A stretch of 64,000 bases of DNA, taken from positions 3,658,001 through 3,722,000 of the forward strand of contig NZ_CP051154.1 in the NCBI RefSeq assembly GCF_012317045.1, read 5' to 3'. Positions 1-8,306 of the stretch are shown here, in pieces. How positions within the stretch are numbered: position 1 is the first letter of the stretch; each line of letters begins with the position of its first letter. This DNA comes from Leifsonia sp. PS1209 (GTDB lineage: Bacteria; Actinomycetota; Actinomycetes; Actinomycetales; Microbacteriaceae). The position numbers and the translations under genes are program-made. The notes below the pieces were generated by a model. The model was not told the origin of the DNA. It searched no databases and saw only the letters and a list, made by a program, of their open reading frames with translations.

Positions 1-173
1 CGGATCGCGGACACGGCCGCCTCCGCCCGTTCCTGGCTGCGGCAGGCGAGCACGACGTGCGCTCCTGCTGCGGCGAGCTGTTCGCTCGCGAAGTAGCCGA
101 CTCCGGCGTTCGCGCCGGTGACCACGACCGTGTTGCCGTGCGCGTCAGGCACGGCCTCCGGGTGCCAGGTCAC
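1..173 (-). CDS. Short-chain dehydrogenase/reductase, N-terminal part (cut by window edge)
   Basis: Only the first 57 codons are in the window, read leftward from a GTG at 173. The translation contains [20 protein letters not shown] followed by VVLACRS, the TGxxxGxG dinucleotide-binding turn and second strand of a Rossmann-fold SDR. The GTG overlaps the TGA of the upstream chorismate mutase gene (GTGA), so the two genes are probably translationally coupled. The catalytic Ser-Tyr-Lys region lies outside the window, so the substrate cannot be guessed. Confidence 0.75.
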   Translation of the reverse strand, partial: MTWHPEAVPDAHGNTVVVTGANAGVGYFASEQLAAAGAHVVLACRSQERAEAAVSAI

Positions 174-484
174 TTGGCGCTCTCGGTGGCGATCCGTTCG
201 TGGTGGTGGATGACTTCGGCGACGATGAAGTTGAGGAACTTCTCGGCGAACGCGGGGTCGAGGTGGCTCTCCTCGGCGAGCGCGCGCAGGCGCTGGATCT
301 GCTCGCGCTCACGCTCCGGATCGGCGGCGGGGAGCCCGTGCTCCGCTTTCAGCGCGCCGACCTGCTGCGTGAACTTGAACCGTTCGGCGAGCATGTGCAC
401 CACCGCCGCGTCGATGTTGTCGATGCTCTGCCGGATGCTGTGCAGCCGCTCGATCGCTGCGGCGGCGTCCTCGTTCTGACCCAT
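170..484 (-). CDS. Chorismate mutase, AroQ class
   Basis: A 104-residue all-helical protein with the AroQ pattern: an N-terminal helix carrying [21 protein letters not shown], then a Lys-rich helix ([10 protein letters not shown]), [17 protein letters not shown] and a C-terminal helix ending EVIHHHE. This family converts chorismate to prephenate, the first step towards Phe and Tyr. The length is typical of a stand-alone monofunctional mutase. The start ATG has GGAGG directly against it, too close to act as a normal ribosome site, and a TAAAGT box 6 nt upstream, so a leaderless transcript is more likely. It is followed by an overlapping SDR gene. Confidence 0.85.
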   Translation of the reverse strand: MGQNEDAAAAIERLHSIRQSIDNIDAAVVHMLAERFKFTQQVGALKAEHGLPAADPEREREQIQRLRALAEESHLDPAFAEKFLNFIVAEVIHHHERIATESAK

Positions 485-539
485 CCTCCGACTTTATCCG
501 ACAGGGCTGTATACCACTGGCCCGCGCCGGCCCGCGCGG

Positions 540-1880
540 CTACAGCGACGGCGACGGGTCGGCAAGCACCCGCGTCAGCACCGGCCGCGTTGCGCGCAGG
601 CCGAGCCAGACCAGCAGGATCCCGGCGGCCAGGCAGCCGGCGATCATCAGGATGCTGGCGGGCGCCACGATCAGGCTGATCTCCGCGAGCGGGAAGATCA
701 CGACCGCCGCCGTCACCGCAGAGCCGATCGTCGTGATGCGGAGCGGGGAGAGTACGGCGCGGGAGCGGGCGGCGTTCATCGTCTCCACGGGCATCCCGAG
801 CCTGTCGAGGCTGACGTACACGGCCCTGCGGTCGAGCACCGCCGACGCCTGGTTCACGCCGACCGAGCAGGCCACCATGAGGAACGACGCGACCACCGTG
901 ATGATGACGCCGGTGCGGATGTCCGCGAACAGCTGCAGGGATGCGGCGTCCGCCTTCCCGCTGTCGGCCGCGACGCCGAGCAGGGCGACCCCGACCCCCG
1001 CGAAGACGGCCATGAAGCTGGTCATCGCGACACCGGACACCTGCCGCCAGGCCGCCTTGGGCGACTCCAGGATGCCGCGGGCGGCGAGCAGTTTCGTCAC
1101 CGTTCCCGCACGCTTGGCCTGACCGGAGGCGACCAGTCTGATCACCCACGGTCCCACCAGGTTGAGCACCGCGATGGTGCCGCCGAACCCGACGGCCAGG
1201 ATCGTCAGGATCACGCCGAAGCCGGAGACCAGCTGCACGATGTACATCGCCACGAACGTCACGGCGACCACCGCCAGGCCGACCACCACGCGCACCCAGT
1301 GCATCCTGGGCGCCGTCTGCCTGGTGCGGACTCCGAGCGGCGACAGGATGACGCCGCGCAGCCCGACCACGGCGCTGACCGCGGCGAGCGCCCCGACGGC
1401 GACCACCACGAGCACGACGAGCAGTGGATGCAGGAACACCGCAGCAGCGCCGAGCGGCTCCCCGCGGAACGGGATGAGCCCCACCAGCGGCACGGCGCCG
1501 AGCGAGATCACCACCCCGGCGAGCGCACCGACCAGCGCGAGCACGGTCGACTCGATGACGGTCAGGGCGGTGACGGTGCCCGGCGTCGCGCCGAGCAGGC
1601 GCAGGCTGGCGAGCCTGTCGTCCCTACGGCGGGCGGAGAGCCTCGCCGCAGAGCCGCCGAGCGCCACCAGCGGCACGATCAGCAGCGCGAGGGCGACCAC
1701 GGCGAGCAGCTGGTAGAGGAAGGCCGTCTCGTCCGTCCAGGAGAAGAACGCCTGGGCGCCGCCCGCGACGACGAGCAGCAGGGCGGTGACCACGGCGAAG
1801 GCGACGACGGGGAGCACGATGGTCGCCCGGTCTGTGGCGGAGCGACGGCCGAGCAGCCAGGCCAGTCTGAGGGTGTTCAT
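540..1880 (-). CDS. FtsX-like ABC transporter permease
   Basis: A 446-residue integral membrane protein with about eight to ten hydrophobic segments. It has two FtsX-type blocks: the first around RRDDRLASLRLLGATPGTV and the second around residues 330-440 (SVGVNQASAVLDRRAVYVSLDRLGMP, then MNAARSRAVLSPL). The motif of a short amphipathic stretch followed by LRLLGA/LDRLGM is characteristic of MacB/LolCE-type permeases. The ATG overlaps the stop of the upstream ATPase gene (ATGA), giving a two-gene transporter. The substrate is unknown; relatives export peptides, lipids or antibiotics. No large extracellular domain of BceB type is seen. Confidence 0.85.
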   Translation of the reverse strand: MNTLRLAWLLGRRSATDRATIVLPVVAFAVVTALLLVVAGGAQAFFSWTDETAFLYQLLAVVALALLIVPLVALGGSAARLSARRRDDRLASLRLLGATPGTVTALTVIESTVLALVGALAGVVISLGAVPLVGLIPFRGEPLGAAAVFLHPLLVVLVVVAVGALAAVSAVVGLRGVILSPLGVRTRQTAPRMHWVRVVVGLAVVAVTFVAMYIVQLVSGFGVILTILAVGFGGTIAVLNLVGPWVIRLVASGQAKRAGTVTKLLAARGILESPKAAWRQVSGVAMTSFMAVFAGVGVALLGVAADSGKADAASLQLFADIRTGVIITVVASFLMVACSVGVNQASAVLDRRAVYVSLDRLGMPVETMNAARSRAVLSPLRITTIGSAVTAAVVIFPLAEISLIVAPASILMIAGCLAAGILLVWLGLRATRPVLTRVLADPSPSL

Positions 1881-2608
1881 CGGGTGACCGCCTCGTCGAC
1901 GATGCAGCCGTCGGCGAGCCGCAGCACCCGGGAGCAGCGGGCGGCGACCTCCTCGTCGTGGGTGACGACCACGAGCGACCGGCCGCGGCCGGTGGTCGAG
2001 CCGATCAGCGCATCCATCACCTCGACGGACGTGTGCGAGTCGAGTGCCCCGGTCGGCTCGTCGGCGAAGACCACGGATGCTCCGGTCACCTGGGCGCGCG
2101 CGATGGCCACCCGCTGCGCCTGCCCCCCGGACAGCTGGCCGATGCGGCGTGCCTCGAAGCCGGCGAGACCGAGGGCGGCGAGCCAGCCTGCGGCGTTCTG
2201 CTCGGCCACCGAGCGAGCGGCGCCGCCGAGCATCAGCGGGAGGGCCACGTTCTCGATCACGGTCAGCTCGGGCAGCAGGAAGCCCTGCTGGAAGACGAAC
2301 CCGAACGCCTCCCTCCGCAGCCGCGATCGCTCCTTCTCGCCGAGCGCCGTCACGTCGAGCGGGCCGTGCGGGGTGGCGAAGGTGACGCTCCCCTCGTCCG
2401 GCCGCACGATGCCGGCGAGCACGTGCAGGAGCGTGGTCTTGCCAGAGCCGGATGCGCCCATGATCGCCACGGAGTCACCCACGTTGAGCCGGAAGTCGAC
2501 TCCGGCGAGCGCGACGGCCGTGCCGTACGCCTTGGTGAGTCCGATGGCGGAGAGGGCGGGATGCCGCTGGACGCTGGGATGCTGCTGGGCGCTGGGAAGG
2601 GAGGTCAT
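1877..2608 (-). CDS. ABC transporter ATP-binding protein, LolD/MacB type
   Basis: Taken from the ATG at 2608 this is a 243-residue ATPase. Walker A is GASGSGKT, the signature is LSGGQAQRVAIARA, Walker B runs into DEPTGALD and the H-loop is VVVTHD. DEPTGALD and the overall length are typical of the ATPases that pair with FtsX-like permeases. A longer reading from 2659 adds 17 residues unlike the family, so the internal ATG is preferred, with a GGAG about 15 nt upstream. It is the first gene of the transporter pair and diverges from the SRPBCC/MarR operon. Confidence 0.9.
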   Translation of the reverse strand: MTSLPSAQQHPSVQRHPALSAIGLTKAYGTAVALAGVDFRLNVGDSVAIMGASGSGKTTLLHVLAGIVRPDEGSVTFATPHGPLDVTALGEKERSRLRREAFGFVFQQGFLLPELTVIENVALPLMLGGAARSVAEQNAAGWLAALGLAGFEARRIGQLSGGQAQRVAIARAQVTGASVVFADEPTGALDSHTSVEVMDALIGSTTGRGRSLVVVTHDEEVAARCSRVLRLADGCIVDEAVTR

Positions 2609-2711
2609 GCATCCATCGTCTCCGTGTGCCGCGCCAGGCACATCGGCCGCGGGCCTCATCCTGGGCGGCGGTGCGTCATCCTCCGGATGGAGAGGAGGTG
2701 CGCCCCGGGTC

Positions 2712-2740
2712 TTGCGCAGGTCGCCCGTCAGGCATATTCT
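2712..2740 (+). promoter_or_regulatory. Sigma-70-type promoter of the SRPBCC/MarR operon
   Basis: TTGCGC (2712-2717), a 17-nt spacer and TATTCT (2735-2740) form a good housekeeping promoter 42 nt before the start codon of the SRPBCC gene. The predicted transcription start near 2747 falls inside the downstream double palindrome. Confidence 0.55.
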
Positions 2741-2766
2741 CTACGCATAGATCATCTACACCTAGA
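2740..2766. promoter_or_regulatory. Tandem palindromic operator, two TCTA-N4-TAGA units
   Basis: Two 12-bp units, TCTACGCATAGA (2740-2751) and TCTACACCTAGA (2755-2766), are separated by TCA. Each has perfect 4-bp inverted arms, and the junction TAGATCATCTA is again nearly palindromic. The pair starts at the last base of the -10 box and covers the predicted start site, the position expected for autorepression by the MarR protein encoded at 3198-3638. Confidence 0.55.
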
Positions 2767-2781
2767 CAGAAAGGCACGATC

Positions 2782-3201
2782 ATGTGGAGCACCGAGCACA
2801 TCGCGGAGACCACGCTCTCCCGCGACGCCGTCTGGGCCGCACTGCGCGACCTGCACACCGGAGACCTCACTTACGAGGGCGCCGACGCGTTCGAGCTCGA
2901 CGGCCCGTTCGCCGTCGGAACCGAGCTCACCATCACCCCCGTCGGCCAGGACCCGTTCCGCTCGACCATCGTCGACCTGGTCGAGACGGAGACCTATGCC
3001 GACCGCACCGAGTTCGGCGACATCGTCCTCACCTTCCGCCATACGCTCGTCGACACCCCGACCGGCACGCGCGTCACACACCGCCTCGACATCACCGGCC
3101 CGGGCGCCGACGAGGTCGGTCCCGAGCTCGGCCCGCAGATCAGCGACGACTTCCCCGAGTCGATGGCCGCCCTGTTCGAGCAGGCGGCGCGCAGAGCATG
3201 A
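2782..3201 (+). CDS. SRPBCC (START/Bet v 1-like) family protein
   Basis: A 139-residue protein that begins WSTEHIAETTLSRDAVWAALRDL, the typical first strand and helix of the SRPBCC ligand-binding fold, followed by alternating strands (GTELTITPVG, DIVLTFRHTLVD, GTRVTHRLDITG) and a long C-terminal helix (DFPESMAALFEQAARRA). Such proteins bind hydrophobic ligands or act as small hydrolases or aromatase-like enzymes; no specific function is visible. AGAAAGG 7 nt upstream supports the ATG. Its stop overlaps the start of the MarR gene (ATGA), so the regulator and SRPBCC protein are co-translated. Confidence 0.8.
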   Translation: MWSTEHIAETTLSRDAVWAALRDLHTGDLTYEGADAFELDGPFAVGTELTITPVGQDPFRSTIVDLVETETYADRTEFGDIVLTFRHTLVDTPTGTRVTHRLDITGPGADEVGPELGPQISDDFPESMAALFEQAARRA

Positions 3202-3638
3202 CCGACTTTCCCGAGGGTCCGACCACGAGTCCCGGCTTCCTGCTCTGGCACGCCACCCTGCGCTGGCAGCGCGCGATGGCCGACGCGCTCACGCCGCTCG
3301 ACCTGACGCACGCGCAGTTCGTCATCCTGGCATCCACGTGGTGGCTGAACGGCACGGACGAACGGCCCAACCAGGCGCGGCTGTCCGAGTTCACAGGGTC
3401 GGATGCGCGGATGACCTCCGAGGTGGTCCGCCGCCTGATCGCGAAAGGGCTGATCGACCGCGAGCAGGACCCGGCGGACTCACGCGCCAAAGTGCTGCAC
3501 GTGACAGAGGCGGGACGAGCCGTGGCGGCCTCGGCGATCCAGTCGGTCGAGTCGGCGGACACCGAGTTCTTCACGCCGGCGACGGCAGCAGCTCCGGATG
3601 CACTGCTCCCGCTGCTGCACGCGCTCAGCGGTCGCTGA
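3198..3638 (+). CDS. MarR family transcriptional regulator
   Basis: A 146-residue winged-helix protein. The order is an N-terminal dimerisation helix (WHATLRWQRAMADALTPLDLTHAQFVIL), a helix-turn-helix (ARLSEFTGSDARMTSEVVRRLIAKGLIDRE), the wing (DPADSRAKVLHVTEAGRAVA) and a C-terminal helix. The D-x-R-A/S of the wing is the MarR hallmark. It overlaps the SRPBCC gene by 4 nt and probably represses this operon through the tandem TCTA-N4-TAGA palindromes at 2740-2766. The inducing ligand is unknown. Confidence 0.88.
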   Translation: MTDFPEGPTTSPGFLLWHATLRWQRAMADALTPLDLTHAQFVILASTWWLNGTDERPNQARLSEFTGSDARMTSEVVRRLIAKGLIDREQDPADSRAKVLHVTEAGRAVAASAIQSVESADTEFFTPATAAAPDALLPLLHALSGR

Positions 3639-3649
3639 GCACGCCTCCG

Positions 3650-4936
3650 TCAGTCGACCAGGTCGTGCCGCACGACGATCTCGTCGCGCGCCGGCCCGAC
3701 GCCGATCGCCGAGATGCGGGCGCCGGACAGCTTCTCCAGCGCGATCACGTAGTCCTGGGCGTTCTTCGGCAGGTCGTCGAAGGTGCGCGCTCCGCTGATG
3801 TCCTCGGTCCAGCCGGGGAACTCCTCGTAAATCGGCACCGCGTGGTGGAAGTCGCTCTGCGACGCAGGCACCTCGTCGTGGCGCACGCCGTCGACGTCGT
3901 ACGCGACGCAGACCGGGATGCGCTCGATGCCGGTGAGCGTGTCCAGCTTGGTGAGCACGAAGTCGGTGACGCCGTTGATGCGCGCCGTGTAGCGGGCGAC
4001 GGGAGCGTCGTACCAGCCGGTCCGGCGCGGACGGCCCGTGGTGGTGCCGAACTCGAAGCCGCGCTCGCGCAGGAACTCGCCCCACTCGTCGAACAGCTCG
4101 GTCGGGAACGGCCCTGCGCCGACGCGGGTGGTGTACGCCTTCACGATGGCGATGACGCGGTCGATGCGGTTCGGGCCGATGCCGGATCCCGTCGCCGCTC
4201 CTCCGGCAGTGGAGTTGGAGGAGGTGACGAACGGGTACGTGCCGTGGTCGACATCCAGCATCGTGGCCTGGCCGCCCTCGAACAGGACGTACTTGCCGTC
4301 TTCGAGGGCCTGGTGCAGCAGCAGGGAGCTGTCGACGACCATCGGGCGCAGGCGCTCCGCGTAGCCGAGCAGCTGCTCGACCACCTCGTCCACGCTGATG
4401 GCCCGGCGGTTGTAGACCTTGACCAGCAGGTGGTTCTTCTGGTCGAGGGCGCCCTCCACCTTCTGGCGCAGGATGTTCTCGTCGAACAGGTCCTGGATGC
4501 GAATGCCGACGCGATTGATCTTGTCGGCGTACGTCGGGCCGATGCCGCGGCCGGTCGTGCCGATCTGGCGCTTGCCGAGGAAGCGCTCCGTGACCTTGTC
4601 GATCGTGCGGTGGTAGGACGTGATGACGTGCGCGTTCGAGCTGACTTTGAGGCGGGAGACGTCGACGCCGCGGGCGATCAGCCCGTCCAGCTCCTCGAAC
4701 AGCACCTCGATGTCGACGACGACGCCGTTGGAGATGACGGGCGTGACGCCCTCGGTCAGGATGCCGGAGGGGAGCAGGTGCAGCGCGTACTTCTCGCTGC
4801 CGACGACGACCGTGTGGCCGGCGTTGTTGCCCCCGTTGAACTTGACGACGTAGTCGATGCGGCTGCCGAGGAGGTCGGTCGCTTTGCCTTTGCCTTCGTC
4901 GCCCCACTGGGCGCCGATGATCACGATCGCGGGCAC
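3650..4936 (-). CDS. purA: Adenylosuccinate synthetase
   Basis: A 428-residue protein from GTG 4936, with GAGAGGA about 8 nt upstream. It opens [20 protein letters not shown], the PurA P-loop-like signature with the catalytic Asp, and contains [12 protein letters not shown], the [14 protein letters not shown] loop, [19 protein letters not shown] and TKLD for guanine recognition. It joins IMP and aspartate with GTP hydrolysis in AMP synthesis. Length and all key residues are standard. An upstream in-frame extension lacks PurA similarity. The gene is convergent with the MarR gene (11-nt gap) and diverges from the TetR gene. Confidence 0.97.
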   Translation of the reverse strand: MPAIVIIGAQWGDEGKGKATDLLGSRIDYVVKFNGGNNAGHTVVVGSEKYALHLLPSGILTEGVTPVISNGVVVDIEVLFEELDGLIARGVDVSRLKVSSNAHVITSYHRTIDKVTERFLGKRQIGTTGRGIGPTYADKINRVGIRIQDLFDENILRQKVEGALDQKNHLLVKVYNRRAISVDEVVEQLLGYAERLRPMVVDSSLLLHQALEDGKYVLFEGGQATMLDVDHGTYPFVTSSNSTAGGAATGSGIGPNRIDRVIAIVKAYTTRVGAGPFPTELFDEWGEFLRERGFEFGTTTGRPRRTGWYDAPVARYTARINGVTDFVLTKLDTLTGIERIPVCVAYDVDGVRHDEVPASQSDFHHAVPIYEEFPGWTEDISGARTFDDLPKNAQDYVIALEKLSGARISAIGVGPARDEIVVRHDLVD

Positions 4937-5015
4937 TTTTCGGTCCTCTCGATGGGATGTGCGCGCCGGTGCCCATCGGGCTGACCGTCGCACTCGATCC
5001 TATCGCGCCATTATC

Positions 5016-5045
5016 TTGCACAGTCGTGTGCAAGAAGAGTAGTAT
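5016..5045 (+). promoter_or_regulatory. TetR promoter with an overlapping palindromic operator
   Basis: TTGCAC (5016-5021), an 18-nt spacer and TAGTAT (5040-5045) form a strong promoter. A perfect inverted repeat TTGCACA-GTCG-TGTGCAA (5016-5033) covers the -35 box, so a bound dimer would block RNA polymerase. The start codon at 5053 is only 7 nt after the -10 box, so the transcript is probably leaderless. Confidence 0.65.
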
Positions 5046-5052
5046 CCAATGC

Positions 5053-5691
5053 ATGCCTTCCTCCACGACCCGCGCTCCTCGGCGCGACGCAGCAGCGAAC
5101 AGGGAGGCGATTATCGCCGCGGCGGCCGCCGCGCTCAACGAGGACATCGACGCCTCGCTCGAGACCATCGCCGCCCGCGCCGGCCTCAGCCGCCGGGCCA
5201 TCTACGGCCACTTCGCCACCAGGGACGACCTGCTCGTCGACGTCTTCACACGCGGGGCAGCCCGCCTCGCAGCATTGCTCGACCCCGTCTCCCATCCGGA
5301 TGCGCGGGTCGAGATCGCACTGTTCGGCGCGACCCTCTGGGCCGAGGTCGAGCACGTGCGCGTCAGCGCAGCCCTCGCCGTTCGCGGCCCGCACCGCGAG
5401 ATCGTCGGCGCAGCGCTCGACCCGGCCCGCGAGCGGCTGCGCGACACCGTGCGCCGCGGCATGGCAACGGAGCAGCTGCGCACAGATCTCGACCTCGAGA
5501 CCGTCACCAGACTCATCGAGAACGCCGCCGTCTCCGTGCTCGACGAGGCGATGCGCGCCAAGCTCACCAACAGCGAAGGACACAGGCTCGTGATGCTCGC
5601 CGGACTCAGCGCAGCCGGTCTGAGCTGGCGCGAAGCCGGCGCCCTCATCGCCGAAACCCCCGAACTCGCCTTCCAGGAGGTCACAGCATGA
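5053..5691 (+). CDS. TetR/AcrR family transcriptional regulator
   Basis: A 212-residue protein from ATG 5053. The N-terminal helix-turn-helix is ANREAIIAAAAAAL...SLETIAARAGLSRRAIYGHFATRDDLLVDVF, a textbook TetR domain at about residues 12-60; the C-terminal two-thirds is an all-helical ligand domain. A reading frame extending to 4957 would run through the promoter and operator and is rejected. The ATG is leaderless. The stop overlaps the ATG of the next gene, and the palindrome over its own -35 box points to autorepression of the whole three-gene operon. Confidence 0.9.
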   Translation: MPSSTTRAPRRDAAANREAIIAAAAAALNEDIDASLETIAARAGLSRRAIYGHFATRDDLLVDVFTRGAARLAALLDPVSHPDARVEIALFGATLWAEVEHVRVSAALAVRGPHREIVGAALDPARERLRDTVRRGMATEQLRTDLDLETVTRLIENAAVSVLDEAMRAKLTNSEGHRLVMLAGLSAAGLSWREAGALIAETPELAFQEVTA

Positions 5692-6431
5692 AGATCGTGC
5701 TCGATCGCGTCGCCAAGGGCGCGCACAACGCCGCCCTGCCCCCGACCTCCGCGACGTTCCAGACCGGAGAGGTGACGCTCGCCAGGGCGGAGACCGAGCA
5801 GCGGCCGACCGTGCTCGGACTGATCGCATCCGGCCGGATGCGCCCGGACGCCGGAACCGTCACCATCGACGGCGCCAGCGACTACTCCGCCATGCGCAAG
5901 CGCATCGCCCTCATCGACGCACCGGATGTGTGCGAGCCCGCCGCCGACGTGACGGTCGCCGGGATCGTGGCGGAGGAGCTGATGTTCGCCGGGCGCGCAT
6001 CCAACCCCATCGCCGTCAACAGGAGACTGAACGAGCTGGGCGCGTCAGAGTGGGCGCGGTTCGCGATCGGCACCGTGCCGCCGACCGTGCGCATCCGGTT
6101 GCTGGCCGAGCTCGCGCTGATGCGTCAGGGTGTGGAGGGGCTCGTCATCACGTCGCCGGACCGGCACGGCGGCGACCCGAACGAGTGGTGGGAGCTCGCA
6201 CGCCGGATCGCGGCCCGCGACATCGCCGTGCTCGTCGTGGCCGGCGACGCCTCCGCTGCCGCCATCGCGGCGTCCGGCATGATCTCCCGGATGGGCGAGA
6301 CGGCCACGCAGGGCCCCGCCAGCACCTTCGACGAAGACCCTGGACGCGACGACACCGACGAGCTGCCCGACCTCATCGTCGCCCCAGCACTCGAACAGCG
6401 CGGCACCGACCGCGCGGAGGAAGCCGAATGA
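5688..6431 (+). CDS. Degenerate ABC-ATPase-like partner of the YhgE/Pip protein
   Basis: A 247-residue protein with the outline of an ABC ATPase but without its catalytic motifs. The segment LGLIASGRMRPDAGTVTIDG matches the region after Walker A in ABC proteins, yet the expected GxxGxGKST is replaced by RAETEQRPTVLG. The Walker B region reads VEGLVITSPDRHGG, without the catalytic Asp-Glu pair. No clear signature motif is present. It overlaps its neighbours on both sides by 4 nt, so it is made together with the TetR and YhgE/Pip proteins. I infer a structural or regulatory subunit that cannot hydrolyse ATP in the usual way. Confidence 0.65.
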   Translation: MKIVLDRVAKGAHNAALPPTSATFQTGEVTLARAETEQRPTVLGLIASGRMRPDAGTVTIDGASDYSAMRKRIALIDAPDVCEPAADVTVAGIVAEELMFAGRASNPIAVNRRLNELGASEWARFAIGTVPPTVRIRLLAELALMRQGVEGLVITSPDRHGGDPNEWWELARRIAARDIAVLVVAGDASAAAIAASGMISRMGETATQGPASTFDEDPGRDDTDELPDLIVAPALEQRGTDRAEEAE

Positions 6432-8281
6432 AGATCCCCCAGATGATCGCGGCGGAGTTCCGTCGCCTCACCGCCAGCCCGATGTCGATCGTGGCGCTCA
6501 TCGCGCTCATGTGCGTCCCCGTGCTCTACGGCGGGCTGTACCTGTGGGCCAACCAGAACCCGTACGCGAACCTGAACAAGATCCCCGCGGCCATCGTGAT
6601 GGACGACAGCGGAACGACGGACGACGGCAAGACGGTCAACTACGGGAGCGACGTGGCCGACGAGCTCATCAGGGACGGCTCGTTCGACTGGCACAGGGTC
6701 GAATCCGGCTCCGCGGCGAGCGGCGTCGACGACTCGAAGTACGACTTCAGCATCACCTTCCCCGCCAACTTCTCCGAAGCGCTCGCCTCCGCCTCCACGA
6801 AGACGCCGCACCGCGCGACGGTGACGCTCACCACCAACGACACCAACAGCTATCTGGCGTCCACGATCGGCACGCAGGCCGCGGAGAAGATCCGCACCTC
6901 CATCGTCAAGAAGGTCAACCAGCAGGCGGCGGAGCAGTTCCTCCTCGGTCTCGCCGACATCCGCTCCAACCTGGTCACGGCCGTGGATGGGGCGAACCAG
7001 CTGGTCGACGGCAGCGAGACGGCGCGCTCGGGCGCATCCACTCTCGCCGACGGCACCAGCCAGCTGGCGACGGGCTCGCAACAGCTGTCGGATGCGCTGG
7101 CCCAGCTCTCCGGAGGAGCAGCGCAGGTGAGCGACGGCGCCGCCCAGGTGGCGGCCGGAAACGACCAGCTCGCCGCGAAGGCGACCCAGGCGGGAACGGC
7201 GGCGGCCCAGCTCGCGGCCGACGCGCCGGCGGTCGGGCAGCAGTTGCTCGACCAGCTGAAGCAGGCCGGAGCGACGCAGGAGCAGCTCGACCAGGTGTCC
7301 GCTGCTCTCGGCAAGATCGACGCCAAGGTGCAGGACGGCAACACCCAGGTGCAGACGCTCGTCGGGCAGGTCAACCAGCTCGCGGCGGGCGCCGACCAGG
7401 TCGCATCCGGAGCGTCGCAGGTGGCGTCCGGCTCCACGCAGGCCGCCGGTGGCGCCGCCCAGCTCGCGGACGGCAGCAAGCAGGCCGCATCCGGCGCATC
7501 CCAGTTGCGCGACGGCCTCACCACGCTGCACGACGGCACGGCGAAGCTGCGCGACGGCCTCACCGACGGCGTCGGCCAGATCCCGGACAACTCCCCCGCC
7601 CTGCAGAAGAAGCAGGCGACGACCATCGCCGACCCGGTCAACCTGAAGAACGACTCCATCACCTCTGCGGGAACCTACGGGGCCGGCCTCGCGCCGTTCT
7701 TCGTCGCCCTGGCCGGCTGGATCGGCATCTACGCGCTGTTCCTCATCGTGAAGCCGGTTTCCCGCCGCGCCATCACGGCACTGCACTCCCCGGTGAAGAT
7801 CACCCTCGCGGGCTGGCTTACCCCCGGCCTGCTCGGCGCGGTGCAGATGATCGGCCTGTTCGCCATCGTGTCCGGCGCGCTCGGCTTCCGCATCGACAAC
7901 CCGCTCGGGATGTACGGGCTGATGGCGCTGGCCTCCCTCACGTTCGCCGCGATCATCCTGGCCCTGAACGTCTGGCTGGGCAGCGTCGGCCAGTTCCTCG
8001 GCCTGGTGCTGATGGTGCTGCAACTCGTGACGGCGGGAGGCACGTTCCCCTGGCAGACCTTGCCTGGACCACTCGCCGCACTGCACCACGTGCTGCCGAT
8101 GTCGTACGCCGTGGACGGCATCCGGCAGCTGATGTACGGAGGCAACCCCGCCACCGCACTGGCGGACGCCGGGGTGCTCGGCCTGTGGCTGCTCATCGCG
8201 TTGCTGGTCTCCGCCATCGGCGTGACCCGGATGACGCACTTCCGCACCCTGCGCGATCTGAGGCCAAGCCTCATCGGGTGA
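6428..8281 (+). CDS. YhgE/Pip domain membrane protein
   Basis: A 617-residue protein with one N-terminal membrane segment (IVALIALMCVPVLYGGLYLWA), an extracellular region of about 400 residues, and five to six C-terminal segments from about residue 420 (GLAPFFVALAGWIGIYALFLIV onward). The extracellular part holds a long run of 7-residue-type repeats (LADGTSQLATGSQQLSDALAQL, DGAAQVAAGNDQLA, SGASQVASGSTQAAGGAAQLADG), the Pip/YhgE signature shared with phage-infection receptor and type VII-associated proteins. The topology resembles ABC-2 permeases. Relatives include phage receptors and ESX-linked proteins; its function here is unknown. Confidence 0.88.
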   Translation: MKIPQMIAAEFRRLTASPMSIVALIALMCVPVLYGGLYLWANQNPYANLNKIPAAIVMDDSGTTDDGKTVNYGSDVADELIRDGSFDWHRVESGSAASGVDDSKYDFSITFPANFSEALASASTKTPHRATVTLTTNDTNSYLASTIGTQAAEKIRTSIVKKVNQQAAEQFLLGLADIRSNLVTAVDGANQLVDGSETARSGASTLADGTSQLATGSQQLSDALAQLSGGAAQVSDGAAQVAAGNDQLAAKATQAGTAAAQLAADAPAVGQQLLDQLKQAGATQEQLDQVSAALGKIDAKVQDGNTQVQTLVGQVNQLAAGADQVASGASQVASGSTQAAGGAAQLADGSKQAASGASQLRDGLTTLHDGTAKLRDGLTDGVGQIPDNSPALQKKQATTIADPVNLKNDSITSAGTYGAGLAPFFVALAGWIGIYALFLIVKPVSRRAITALHSPVKITLAGWLTPGLLGAVQMIGLFAIVSGALGFRIDNPLGMYGLMALASLTFAAIILALNVWLGSVGQFLGLVLMVLQLVTAGGTFPWQTLPGPLAALHHVLPMSYAVDGIRQLMYGGNPATALADAGVLGLWLLIALLVSAIGVTRMTHFRTLRDLRPSLIG

Positions 8282-8306
8282 CGGTGCCAGGCGGTATGGT
8301 GTCCGC

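Noticed and set aside
4957..5052. Upstream start for the TetR gene
   Set aside because: The extension would be translated through the promoter and operator and has no TetR similarity.
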